Assembly (NCBI GenBank): GCA_963677445.2
Contig: CAXXGF010000080.1
Span: forward strand, 62,001 to 126,000
Origin: G963677445 sp963677445
GTDB lineage: Bacteria > Bacteroidota > Ignavibacteria > Ignavibacteriales > Melioribacteraceae
DNA: 64,000 bases
Direction of reading: 5' to 3'
The translations under genes and the position numbers were made by a program. Positions within the stretch are counted from its first letter, which is position 1, and every line of letters starts with the position of its first letter. The notes under the pieces were generated by a model that saw only the letters and a list, made by a program, of their open reading frames with translations, was not told the DNA's origin and searched no databases. Shown piece after piece: positions 34,261 through 45,209 of this stretch.

Positions 34261-37200
34261 TCACTTCATCAGCATCATTTTTTTGGTCGAGCCAAATGAC
34301 TGGCCGTCAACGCCTGCTGCTTCGATTGAATAGAAATAAACTCCGCTTGAGAATTTTGAGGCGTCAAATTCCGTTTCATGAAGACCAATCTCAAATTGTC
34401 CGTTAACCAGTTCCGCTACCTGCTGACCAACAACGTTGTAAACTTTTACGCTTACTTTTGCCGATACAGGAAGTGCGAATTTGATCTTTGTAGTCGGATT
34501 GAAAGGGTTAGGATAGTTCTGGCCAAGGCTGAACTCTGTCGGTACAAAATCAACTTCAACAGTGTTGCTGTATGCGTATGTCCCGTCAAAGTCAACCTGT
34601 TTCAGTCTGTAGTAATATATACCTGATGTTGCGTGATGATCAACAAAGCTGTAGCTGTGCGCTTCAGCGCTTGTTCCGTTTCCATCTGTAAATCCAATTG
34701 AAGCAAAGCTGACATCGTCTGAGCTTCTTTCAACTTCGAAACCTTTATTGTTGGTTTCTGTTGCTGTTTCCCAGGTAAGTTCAATTTTTTCGCCTGCTAC
34801 GTTAGCCGCGAATGTTGTGAATTCAACCGGTATAGGACCTGTGTAAGCGATTGATACATCCAGTGATGTAAGCGACGTGTTGGTAACAACAACATCTTTT
34901 GTTTCACCATCCATGATAGTTTCACTTACAATTGTTCCGCCGAACGGATCCTGAACTGTCATTTCGATAGTTCCTGATACTTCAGGAATAGCGATTGTAG
35001 CTGTGAATTCAGTTCCTGTTCCGAGCTGCCACTGAATCTTATGTGTAACAGTTCCATTCATGTTGATATCGCCTGCGCGGAAATCATAAAGTGAAGCCAT
35101 TGACGCGTCAGGAAGTACCATTCTTGAATCGAAAATACCGGCGGGAGGAGCCGGAGGAAGTTCTGCTTCCATAAGGTCCGCGTCGATACCATCTGTTGCG
35201 TTAGGATCGATACCAACCATCATGTCATAAGAAGCGTTTCCATCGGTTGCATTTATCGTAATTTCATAAAACGCGTTTGTATTCTCAGCATAAACAGGAT
35301 TTCTCTTAGCGGGCGCCATATTCAAAACCAGCTCCCCTGTCCCGGTTGTTTTCACCCAGTATCCATGACCATAATGTAATTCATCCGAGTTAATATATCC
35401 ATCGGAAAATCCAAAAAATCCGCTTGAGATTATACCTTCCGGAATAGAGGCGATATCGGCAGCCGGAATAGCAAAATGCAATGGTCCGATAAGATTCCAT
35501 CCTTCGGCAACTCCGATATTGCCTGAATGAATCTGGCCGCTCATCTCCTGTCCGCCGGCTTCAGAAAATTTAATCCAGTATCCCTCTCCCACTTCACCTT
35601 TCGAAACAACCTGGTACCCGACGCCGGGAACAACCATAAATGCGCTTGAAGAAGCATCGGGGAAAACCGAGCTGAATGACATATCATCTGCTTCAACCGG
35701 AAGAGACACAAGATTCCACCAGGCTTCAGTCTGCCATTGCATATTCAGTGTTCTCGAAAAATGAATTTCCAGTCTGTTTAACGCGCTGTTCTCAATTAAA
35801 ACCTGGCTCACTCCTTTCATATTCAATTCAACTATTCCCGCGCCGAGGGGATCTTTTAAAATAAATTCACCTTCGGGAAGTTGATTCGAATTCCATGAAA
35901 GCACAAAAGGATATCCATCGGGACCCGGCTGAAAATTCATTGCCCATATAGCGGCGACATCTGCCACATTCCTAAAATCTTTAAGACTTGCCACGATTGT
36001 GTCGGGCAGAATAAAACGGGCGTCAAAAACTCCCGCCGGAGGCGCGGGCGACAGTTCAGCTTCCCCAAGTTCCTGGTCAAGCCCGTCAGTTGCCGAGCTG
36101 TTCATTCCAAACGTAAGATCGACAGAACTTCCCGCGCCGCCGCCATCGGTGAGTGTAATATCCGTCTCAAACTGGTACACGGAACCGCCGTAATCGGATA
36201 CAATAATTTCTCCCTGGTAGGGAATTATTCGCTGCCCGTATACAGTCACATTTATATTGCCTTCGGAAGTGGTTGAAACAGGAATTGTGACGTTTCCTTC
36301 CCCATCAGTAAAAGCAACCGCGTAAAATTTCTCGGATGAAAGACAAACTTTCGCTCTTTCATCAGCCAGGCCAGAATTAAATTCAGCTACATTTATCACA
36401 ACCTCCTCATATCCGACTCCGATAGTATCAGGATAAGTAACAGTAACTTCTTCCGGAGTGTCCTTCCACACCTGCAGCGCCGGATCACCAAGAGTCACAT
36501 AAACCCTGAAATGATATTCAACCCATTGTGCATTTCCAAAAACATTGTACATATACAATTTACCCCTGTTCGCGACCTGCCCCGGGGTATCCATCCCTTC
36601 CCGGTAAAGTCCCAAATATATGCCTTTATCGATTTTATTATTATAAGTTGTGTGGGTATTCGAAGTCGGCCCGATAAAGGCGCAGCCACCGCGGGGATCC
36701 TCCAGAGTGCCGGTTTGTATCCAGGCTTCTCCCAAACATGTATAAGATGAGTTAAACATGGCAACTCCACAGCCAATACTTGTGACAAATGGAAGTTTCA
36801 GCCTGTTTGACAAATCATAAACATCATCAACATTAAAATCATAACATGTTGCCGCCCATCCTGTAGTCCAGCCTTCCCCCGGTAATTAAGAATTCCCCGG
36901 CCTTCATCTATTATATCAATTATATCTTGAACATTGGCCGGACAGTGTGATTTGCTCATTACAGTGTCAATATGTGTATAACCGCCATATTCATACATCA
37001 ATTCGGCTGTAAACCTTTTTGTTTCAACTTGCGAAGGATAAGCGTTATTGGAACATACTATCGCCTTCTTTAACCATCCCGAACCATCAACCACCGGATT
37101 TTTCATGTAATTAAGATATTTATTTATCATGATCTCCAGACGCACGTTTCCCTGGTGTGTAAATCGTCCATACATCATCTCCGGGAAATAATCATCACCT

Positions 37201-38213
37201 TCAAGCTCGACAAAAAAGTTATCGTAAACGAAAGTAAAATCATAGCTGATAAATTTAACCGGAAATCTTCCCTGGTCCCCCATAAACAAAACATAGGTTG
37301 GAGGATGTTCCCAGGAGGCATAAGCCTCAGAAATATGTTCTTTTATAATCTCGGCTGATCCTGAGTTAGCTCCGATATCGCTGAATTTTGTAATATGGAT
37401 TCTTGTTCCCGCCCTGTCCCGCCATTCAGCGTATTGCTGAAAAGTATCATAATATTCATCGGGCATTACCACAAGCATTACATCGTAAGCGGTCTCTTCA
37501 CCATTAAATTTTCTTTTAAGCGCACTCTCATAATTAAAAATAAATCCCCTGTAAAGCTGACCGAATGAAGGAGCGATTCCTTTGCTCTTAACTGTTTTTG
37601 GATTCTTTGCCTGTCCGGAAAGATAATTAACTTTTATTGTCATCTCTTCTGTTACTTCCAGCTCATTAAGTGAAGCGTTGTATTTCACCGGGTAGGCAGC
37701 CACTCTCGCAATCCGGAAATCACGGAAAATTGCCGGATCATCATGTGAAAATGAATAAGAAGGATAAACACCTGAGCTCCTGTAAACTGAAGCATCTTCC
37801 CTGTAAGCCGGCTCGTCAGCTCCTTCCCACCAGCTTTCACGCGCGGGGGGTAAATTTATATTTTCAAATTTGTGCACAGCTCCTTTCTCAAGCACCTCTA
37901 TGCTTAAAGCCGCGTCATCAGGGATAGCTAATACCTCCGCCACATATGGCACAGCCGGGTAACCAGGCTCTGCCATAAACTTTTCTGTCAGCAGATCAAC
38001 CTGGTGATATTTTTTGTTTTCCGTCACTATTTCTCTCAGAAAAAAACCAGATAATTTTATATTTATTATTGTGGCGTTTTCAGAATCTTCCAGAATCTTT
38101 ATTTCCGGTGATATATTCTCCCCGTTATGCCTGTTCAAAGATACCCATTGTGGATAGAATGTTGACGGAATTAAAAGAATAAACAGAAATAATAATAAAC
38201 TTCCCTGTCTCAT
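34261..38213 (-). CDS. Giant C25 (gingipain-like) T9SS protein, paralog 2, one frameshift
   Basis: About 1317 residues after joining two frames. The ATG at 38213 is chosen for the SD GAGGAAACAA and because the signal peptide (MRQGSLLLFLFILLIPSTFY) starts there; the longer upstream frame is non-coding. The frame breaks at C5 (36876-36880): one more base gives NYRGEGW, as in paralog 1, where the raw frame reads NYRGKAGLQD. C25 features: 'DVMLVVMPDEYYDTFQQYAE', 'YVLFMGDQGRFP', 'VTSIGCGVAMF', 'LGDPALQVW'. Two beta modules, the 'WNLVSLP' and 'GWNLIGP' units, the Fn3-like segment and the T9SS tail follow. The 3' third (34261 to about 35580) is nearly identical in DNA to paralog 1. Confidence 0.85.
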
Positions 38214-38378
38214 TTGTTTCCTCATTGTAGTGTGCTTAATGAACTGCAATTTATATTTGTTAATTATTTTTAATCGGTAAAATATATCAATGAGAATTAT
38301 GGAAGATTGGTAAAAATATCCTGGTGTTTTCGAGTTTACTGATATTCCTAACAATAAAATATAGTTCTTTATAAAGAA

Positions 38379-38397
38379 TTTAAAATACGAATACAAG
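38379..38397 (-). promoter_or_regulatory. Upstream motif, third instance
   Basis: TTTAAAATACGAATACAAG, about 166 bp upstream of paralog 2; see 32593-32610. The rest of the 38214-38440 gap is AT-rich with no other recognisable signal. Confidence 0.3.
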
Positions 38398-38440
38398 AGA
38401 TAAATGTAAATGGGTAATTTTAAGTTTCCCGGAGAATTCA

Positions 38441-38520
38441 AAAAAACCTCCCCCATGGGGATTCCTTCGGCACAGGATTTTGAAAACTTCGTGGCACAGC
38501 CATCCCTCCGGGGGAGGTTT
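38441..38520 (-). terminator. Long-loop terminator of C25 paralog 3
   Basis: AAACCTCCCCC (38444-38454) pairs with GGGGGAGGTTT (38510-38520) across a loop of about 55 nt that holds two GGCACAG direct repeats. The A-run at 38439-38446 supplies U's on the minus strand. It occupies the same place as the compact terminators of the sister genes, so the loop looks like an insertion. Confidence 0.7.
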
Positions 38521-38551
38521 ATCCTAATATTCTATAAATAAAGTCACATTG

Positions 38552-41500
38552 TCACTTCATCAGCATCATTTTTTTGGTCGAGCCAAATGACTGCCCGTCA
38601 ACGCCTGTCGCTTCTATTGTATAGAAATAAACTCCGCTTGAAAATTTGGACGCGTCAAACTCAACTTCATGAAGGCCTGTCTCAAATTGTCCGTTAATCA
38701 GCCCGGCGACCTGCTGACCAACAACGTTGTAAACTTTCACACTTACTTTTGCAGCCACAGGAAGAGCGAATTTTATCTTCGTAGCCGGGTTGAAGGGGTT
38801 TGGATAGTTCTGGCCAAGGCTGAACTCTGTCGGTACAAATTCAACTTCCACAACTTCGCTGTATGCGGAAGTTCCATCAAAATCGACCTGTTTCAGTCTG
38901 TAATAATATGTGCCTGATGTCGCGTGATGATCAACAAAGCTGTAGCTATGCGCTTCAGCGCTTGTTCCGTTTCCATCTGTAAATCCAATTGAAGCAAAGC
39001 TGACATCGTCTGAGCTTCTTTCAACTTCGAAACCTTTATTGTTGGTTTCTGTCGCTGTTTCCCAGGTAAGTTCAATTTTTTCGCCTGCTACGTTAGCCGC
39101 GAATGTCGTGAATTCAACCGGTATAGGACCTGTGTAAGCGATTGATACATCCAGTGATGTAAGCGACGTGTTGGTAACAACAACATCTTTTGTTTCACCA
39201 TCCATGATAGTTTCACTTACAATTGTTCCGCCGAACGGATCCTGAACAGTCATTTCGATAGTTCCCGATACTTCAGGAATAGCGATTGTAGCTGTGAATT
39301 CAGTTCCTGTTCCGAGCTGCCACTGAATCTTATGTGTAACAGTTCCATTCATGTTGATATCGCCTGCGCGGAAATCATAAAGTGAAGTCATTGACGCGTC
39401 AGGAAGTACCATTCTTGAATCGAAAATACCGGCGGGAGGAGCCGGAGGAAGTTCTGCTTCCATAAGGTCCGCGTCGATACCATCTGTTGCGTTAGGATCG
39501 ATACCAACCATCATGTCATAAGAAGCATTACCATCGGTTGCATTGATAGTAATTTCATAAAACGCGGCTGTATTTTCATTGCTCACAGGATTTTTCTTTG
39601 CGGGCGCCATATTCAAAACCAGCTCTCCTGCTCCGGAAGTTTTAACCCAGTATCCATGTCCGTAATGAAGTTCATCCGCAATTGAATATCCGCCGGAAAA
39701 GCTGAAAAATCCGCTGGAAATAATTCCGGCGGGAACAGAGGAAATGTCATCAGCATTAACAGGGTAATGCATCGGGCCCATCAGATTCCACCCTTCTTCA
39801 ACAGAAATATTCCCTGTGTGCCGGCTTCCGCTTATCGACTGCCCGGCGGCGCTCTCAAATTTCAGCCAGTATCCTTTTCCCACTTCACCCTGAGAAACAA
39901 CCTGGTATCCGGCTCCGGGAACAAACATAAAAGCGTTTGAGGAAGCGTCGGGGAAAATTGAACTGAATGACAAATCATCCGCGTCAACCGGAAGAGAAAC
40001 GAGGTTCCATCCCGCTTCAGTCTGCCACTGCATATTCATATCACGTGAATAATAAATTTTCAGAGAGGTGATCGCGCTGTTCTCAACTACAACCTGACTC
40101 ACTTCCTTCATATTCACATCAACAATACCCGCGCCGAGGGGATCTTGTAATATAAAATATCCTTCGGAAAGCTGATCGGGATTCCAGCTAAATTTAAGGG
40201 GGTATCCGTCGGCGCCTTGCTGAAACTGTATTGTCCATAGAGCTTCATGTTCCGCCACACTCCTAAGGTCTTTAAGACTCGCGATTGTCTCTCCCGGAAG
40301 AATGAACCTTGTATCAAATACCCCCGCCGGAGGTACAGGAGGTAATTCGGCCTCACCCAAATCCTGATCAAGGCCATCGGTAGCCGAGCTGTTCATTCCG
40401 AATGCAAGAATACCCGAGCTCCCGGCGCCATTTCCATCGGCAACTGTTATATCCGCCTCAAACTGGTAGACAGAGTTACCTGAACCCGAAATTATTATCT
40501 CTCCTTCGTAAGGAATGATCTTTTGTCCATAGACTGTAACGGTCATAGTATCTTCATAAGTTGTCGTGACCGGAATCGTTACGTTTCCTTCCCCATCGGT
40601 AAGAGCGACAGCATAAAACTCATCTGAAGCGAGGCAAACCTGCGCCCTTTCACTCGCGAGACCGGAATTAAATTCAGCGACATTAATAACCACTTCATCA
40701 TAACCAACCGCTATTGTATCGGGATGAGTTACTGTAACCTTTTCGGGAGTATCTTTCCATACCTGCAGGGCAGGATCACCAAGAGTAACATAAATCCTGA
40801 AATGATATTCCACCAATTGGGTGTTTCCGAAGACGGTGTACATATATAGTTTTCCACGGTCAGCCACCTGAGCCGGCCTGTCCATTCTTTCTTTGTAGAG
40901 TCCTACATAAATTCCTTTATCAATTTTGTTATTATAAGTTGTATGAGTATTGGAAGTCGGACCGATAAACGCGCACGCCCCCCTCGGAGCCTCAATTGTT
41001 CCTGTCTGTATCCAGGCTTCACCAAAACATGTCTGCCCGGCGTCGAACATACCCACACCGCATCCGATGCTTGTAACAAAAGGAAGTTTCATCCCGTTTG
41101 ACAAATCATATACATCTCCAACGTTAAAATGGGGTAACATGTCGCCGACCATCCTGTAGTTCCAGCCTTCACCTCTGTAATTTAAGAATGCCCCGCCCTT
41201 CATTTATCGCGTCCATTACATATTGTACATCCGCCGGACAGGGCCATTTTTACTCATTACCGTATCAATATAATGTATAACCTGCCCTCCTCATAACATC
41301 ACCTTCGCGGTAAATCTTTTTGTCTCAGCCTGCGACGGGTAGGCGTCGTTTGAGCATGTGATAGCCTTATTAAGCCATCCGGAGCCGTCAACCACCGGGT
41401 CCTGCTGATATAAAAGGAATTTGTTGATCATAATATTCAGTCTTACGTTCCCCTGGTTTGTAAAACGACCGATCATCATTTCGGGGAAATAATCATTTCC

Positions 41501-42511
41501 TTCAAGTTCTACAAAAAAGTTTTCATAAGCAAAGGTATAATCATAAGATATTTCTTTTCTTGGCACAATTCCGTAGTCCCCAACAAGAAGAATATGGGTC
41601 GGGCTATTATCCCAGCCGGTGTAAGCATTGGCGATGTGATCTTTTATAATTTGCGGATCTGTGCTGTTTGCCCCGATCTCGCTGAATTTAGTAATAAAAA
41701 TTTGTATCCCCTCTCTGTTCCGCCAATTCGCGTAAACCTGAAAATCATCATAAAAATCATCGGGGGTAATAACCAGCATAATATCATGAGCCGATTCCTC
41801 GCCGTGAAAATTCCTCTGAAGCACACTCTCATAATTCAATAGAAATCCTCTGTAGAGCTGACCGAATGATGGAGCTATGCCTTTGCTTTTAACAGTTTTG
41901 GGATTTTTTGCCCGGCCCGACAGATAATTAACTTTTATTGTCATCTCTTCCGTCACTTCAAGCTCTTTTTTTGCCGCGTTATATTTTACCGGATAGGCCG
42001 CGACCCTCGCAATCCTGAAATCACGGAATATCGCCGGCTCATCATTCGAAACACTATATTCAGGGAAAAGGGAATCTGAACGGTAACCGGCGCTGTTTTC
42101 AACATAAGCAGGTTCCTCAGCTCCTTCCCACCAGCTTTCACGCGCGGGGGCGAGATTTATATTTTCGAACTTGTGAGTCCTGCCTTTACTAATTACCTCG
42201 ATTTCAACCGCAGCGTCATCAGGAATCGCGAGAACTGAAGCGACATAAGGAACTTCGGGCATCCCGGCTTCAGTAATAAATATTTCATTCAACAAGTCAA
42301 CTTTCTGGTATGTTTTATTTTCAGCGGCAACTTCGGAAAGATAAAAGCCCGATAGTTTGACATTTATTGTTGTGCTGCTTTCACTGTCTTCAAGGATGGT
42401 TACCTTTGGCTCTGAATTAATTTCAGTCGCATTATCCAGGCTTACCCATTGGGAAAATATACTGCTCTGTAACAGCAGAAGAATAGAAATTATAAAGATG
42501 ATTTTTTTCAT
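38552..42511 (-). CDS. Giant C25 (gingipain-like) T9SS protein, paralog 3, several indels
   Basis: About 1320 residues expected. Start ATG at 42511 (MKKIIFIISILLLLQSSIFS signal peptide), with GAGG upstream. The N-terminal 407 residues run to 'ETKRFTAKVML', then the frame is lost between 41120 and 41300, where comparison with paralogs 1 and 2 shows about half a dozen 1-2 nt indels. One +1/-1 pair near 41115-41165 makes 'GWNYRMVGDMLPHFN' out of the expected 'GWTTGWSATCYPHFN'. Downstream is normal: 'VTSIGCGVG', 'LGDPALQVW', beta modules, Fn3-like segment, T9SS tail. GEG is present at the His position. It is the most upstream gene of the cluster. The gap 42512-42937 before it shows no recognisable feature. 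Confidence 0.78.
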
Positions 42512-42937
42512 TTGACACTGCCTCGGTATTGTGTTGTGAGTGTGATTAAACATTTTTGTATATGTTATTTGAATTTTAGTCCTAAGTCACTGAATCGAAT
42601 CAAATTAATACAGGAAATTAAGGCCTGAATATTAAAAAAGCAAACAGGAAAATCGGGCGAAGCTTTATTACTTAAAAAATTGGAAGAAATCGCATAATAT
42701 TTTTTCCGGTATTTTTCAGTTGAGCGAGTTATCTCGTCTCTCCTGCTTATAATTTCAATTCATTTGGTAGCGGTTTGATAAATTCCTCATACTTCTGACT
42801 CATTAATTCTCCTGGTAATCTTTGAATCCTTTTATGCGTTACGATCCCCTGAGAAAAAATTAAGCTTCATTTTTCAAAAGTTTTTTGGTGAACGCATTAT
42901 ACCGAAATTTCATATTTGTCGATGACATGACTTATTT

Positions 42938-43497
42938 CAGGTCTACTGAATTTATGCAAAGCTAAATTTGCCTGTAATAGCAGTGTGGTTCATTATTTGT
43001 CTGATATTTTCTAATATTGTTCTCATAAATAGTGATTTCATAATTCTTATAATGTATTTTGGTAACGACTAAAATAAATTGTCCATTATTTTTACATAAC
43101 GGACAATGTTCATCACAAAAAAGATTGCTCCTATCCAACTTTCAGATGTATCTTGTCTCCTCGCCCCTATTTCACCCAGCCCGTATCCGTTCCTTCCCTG
43201 TCCGAACTTTCCTTCTATTTCGGAGCGTTTGGCATTATCCTTTCTCCTTCTTTGCTTTTCTTCCTCCAGCTCTTCCCATGGCATTAGTTATGATCATTTT
43301 ATCCATCGGTTCTCAGGGTCCAATTCTGCTTCAAATGGGCATTGAAACTCAAATATTTCTATCTGTTTTGTGCTTTCTATTTTTATTATAAGTGCAAGCT
43401 TTTTTATTGCATAAAATTAATTTCCTTGCGCTTTCGCCACTTTATATCCCCCTATTTTATTTTGTTACAATAACTTATCACTTTTTCAGTACGCCCT
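42938..43497 (-). mobile_element. Internally deleted, decayed copy of the IS5-like element (560 bp)
   Basis: Both ends match the element at 26350-28010 (left CAGGTCTACTGAA, right the reverse complement of AGGGCGTACTGAA). About 1.1 kb corresponding to roughly 26692-27784 is missing, and the junction lies in a short match, TTCTTCC/TCCA. The start codon is changed to ATA, a TGA interrupts the N-terminal part, and a new TAG follows 'IMDNLF', so it cannot make transposase. It could still be moved by the intact copy's enzyme. Confidence 0.88.
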
Positions 43498-43622
43498 AAT
43501 TAGTTGTTTTTCTTGCCAGGGGTCAGAAGTTTTGAATTTAATGATATTGACCTGAGGATGGGAAGAACACATCGCTGAATAAGATCATCACGAAATGATA
43601 TAAAACAATTTAATCGGGCTGC

Positions 43623-43652
43623 AAAAAAAAGGACAGGCTAAAACCTGTCCTT
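43623..43652 (-). terminator. Terminator of lpdA
   Basis: AAGGACAGG-CTAAAA-CCTGTCCTT stem; A8 at 43623-43630 gives the U-tract on the minus strand. Confidence 0.88.
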
Positions 43653-43683
43653 AAATTTATAATCCACCATTCATAATTCACAA

Positions 43684-45087
43684 TTATATATGAATCGCTT
43701 CATCATAGGCGTCCGCGGCGGCTTCCATTATCATTTCCGATAAAGTGGGGTGCGCGTGAACGGTTTTTATGATTGATTCTCCGGTCGCTTCCAGACTTTT
43801 GGCAAGTCCCATCTCGGCTATCATTTCGGTAGCCTCCGAACCCAGGATATGGGCGCCGAGAAGTTCGCCATATTTCGCGTCGAAAATAAGTTTGACAAAA
43901 CCATCCCTGTCACCCGACGCGGCTGCTTTACCGCTCGCGCTATAGGGGAATTTTCCTGTCTTAAGTTCATAACCTTCAGCCCTGGCTTTATCTTCGGTCA
44001 TACCTATACTCGCGACCTGGGGCTGACAATATGTACAGCCGGGAATATTGTCATAGTTGACAGGGGGAGGATTAAGTCCCTTTATTCCCTCAACACAGGT
44101 TATTCCTTCGGCTGAAGCTACATGCGCCAGCCAGGGGGGTCCGATGATATCACCTATGGCGTAAATATTTTTTATATTCGTCTGATAAGTGGATTTATCC
44201 ACTTTGATATGATTCTTAAAAGTCTCAATGCCTAATTCTTCCAGACCGATTCCTTCTATATTTCCGGTAACACCGATCGCGTTCAGAACTTTATCGGCTG
44301 CAATTTCTTTCTTTTCACCATCTTTTTCATATTCCACCTTTACCTTGCCACCGGTAACTTCCGCTTTCAGCACTTTTGTGGAGGTTAAAATATTCATGCC
44401 CCGTTTTTTTAATATTTTTTCAAGAGTTGAAGAAACTTCCTTATCTTCAACAGGAAGGATATTATCGAGCATCTCAATTATTGTTACTTTTGTGCCAAGA
44501 ACTGAATAAAAATAGGCAAACTCAATACCGATAGCGCCCGCGCCGATTACCACCAGTTCTTCAGGCTGTTCTTTCAGACTCATAGCTTCAGTACTGGTAA
44601 TGATATATTCCCGATCCAGAGGGATTGCCGGCACTTCTCGCGGTCTGGCGCCGGTGGCTATAATTATTTTATCAGCAACTACAGTATCGGTTTTCTTCCC
44701 TTCGCTATCAAAAACATCTATCGTGTTTTTTGAGCTCAGTTTTCCAAATCCCTTAATACGGGTTATTTTATTTTTCCTGAAAAGGAATTCCACACCCTTT
44801 GTAATTTTTGTTGAAACGTTTCTGCTGCGGCGGATAATTTTCGTAAAATCGAAACTGACCCCTTCCACCTTAATGCCAAAATCTTTAGAATGATTTTTAA
44901 CTATGTCATATACTTCGGCATTTTTCAGAAGTGATTTTGTGGGTACACATCCCCAGTTAAGACAAATACCGCCAAGATTATCTTTTTCGACAACAACTGT
45001 TTTTAATCCAAGCTGTGACGCTCTTATCGCTGCTACATATCCACCGGGACCGCCTCCCAGCATTGCCAAATCAAACTTATCTGCCAT
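43684..45087 (-). CDS. lpdA: Dihydrolipoyl dehydrogenase
   Basis: 467 residues, full length. FAD-binding GGGPGGY near 11-17, redox disulfide GGICLNWGCVPTK (C42, C47), NAD-binding 'VIGAGAIGIEFAYFYSVLG', 'IYAIGDIIGPPWLAH', and the C-terminal His-Glu pair in 'HAHPTLSEMIMEAA'. It is the E3 subunit of 2-oxoacid dehydrogenase and glycine cleavage complexes. No E1/E2 gene is adjacent. ATG with AAGGAA upstream. Confidence 0.97.
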   Translation of the reverse strand: MADKFDLAMLGGGPGGYVAAIRASQLGLKTVVVEKDNLGGICLNWGCVPTKSLLKNAEVYDIVKNHSKDFGIKVEGVSFDFTKIIRRSRNVSTKITKGVEFLFRKNKITRIKGFGKLSSKNTIDVFDSEGKKTDTVVADKIIIATGARPREVPAIPLDREYIITSTEAMSLKEQPEELVVIGAGAIGIEFAYFYSVLGTKVTIIEMLDNILPVEDKEVSSTLEKILKKRGMNILTSTKVLKAEVTGGKVKVEYEKDGEKKEIAADKVLNAIGVTGNIEGIGLEELGIETFKNHIKVDKSTYQTNIKNIYAIGDIIGPPWLAHVASAEGITCVEGIKGLNPPPVNYDNIPGCTYCQPQVASIGMTEDKARAEGYELKTGKFPYSASGKAAASGDRDGFVKLIFDAKYGELLGAHILGSEATEMIAEMGLAKSLEATGESIIKTVHAHPTLSEMIMEAAADAYDEAIHI

Positions 45088-45209
45088 AAAATGATTCCTT
45101 TCCCTTTATTTCAATTAAAACAGATGTCCAATATTAATATTATCTATAGACTTAACAAAATAAAGTATTAGAAAGCTCCCCACAACAAAAAAAACTGAAT
45201 AGTTTTGAA

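Noticed and set aside
38214..38456. Long N-terminal extension of C25 paralog 2
   Set aside because: The extension has no SD and AT-rich composition; the signal peptide and SD fix the start at 38213.
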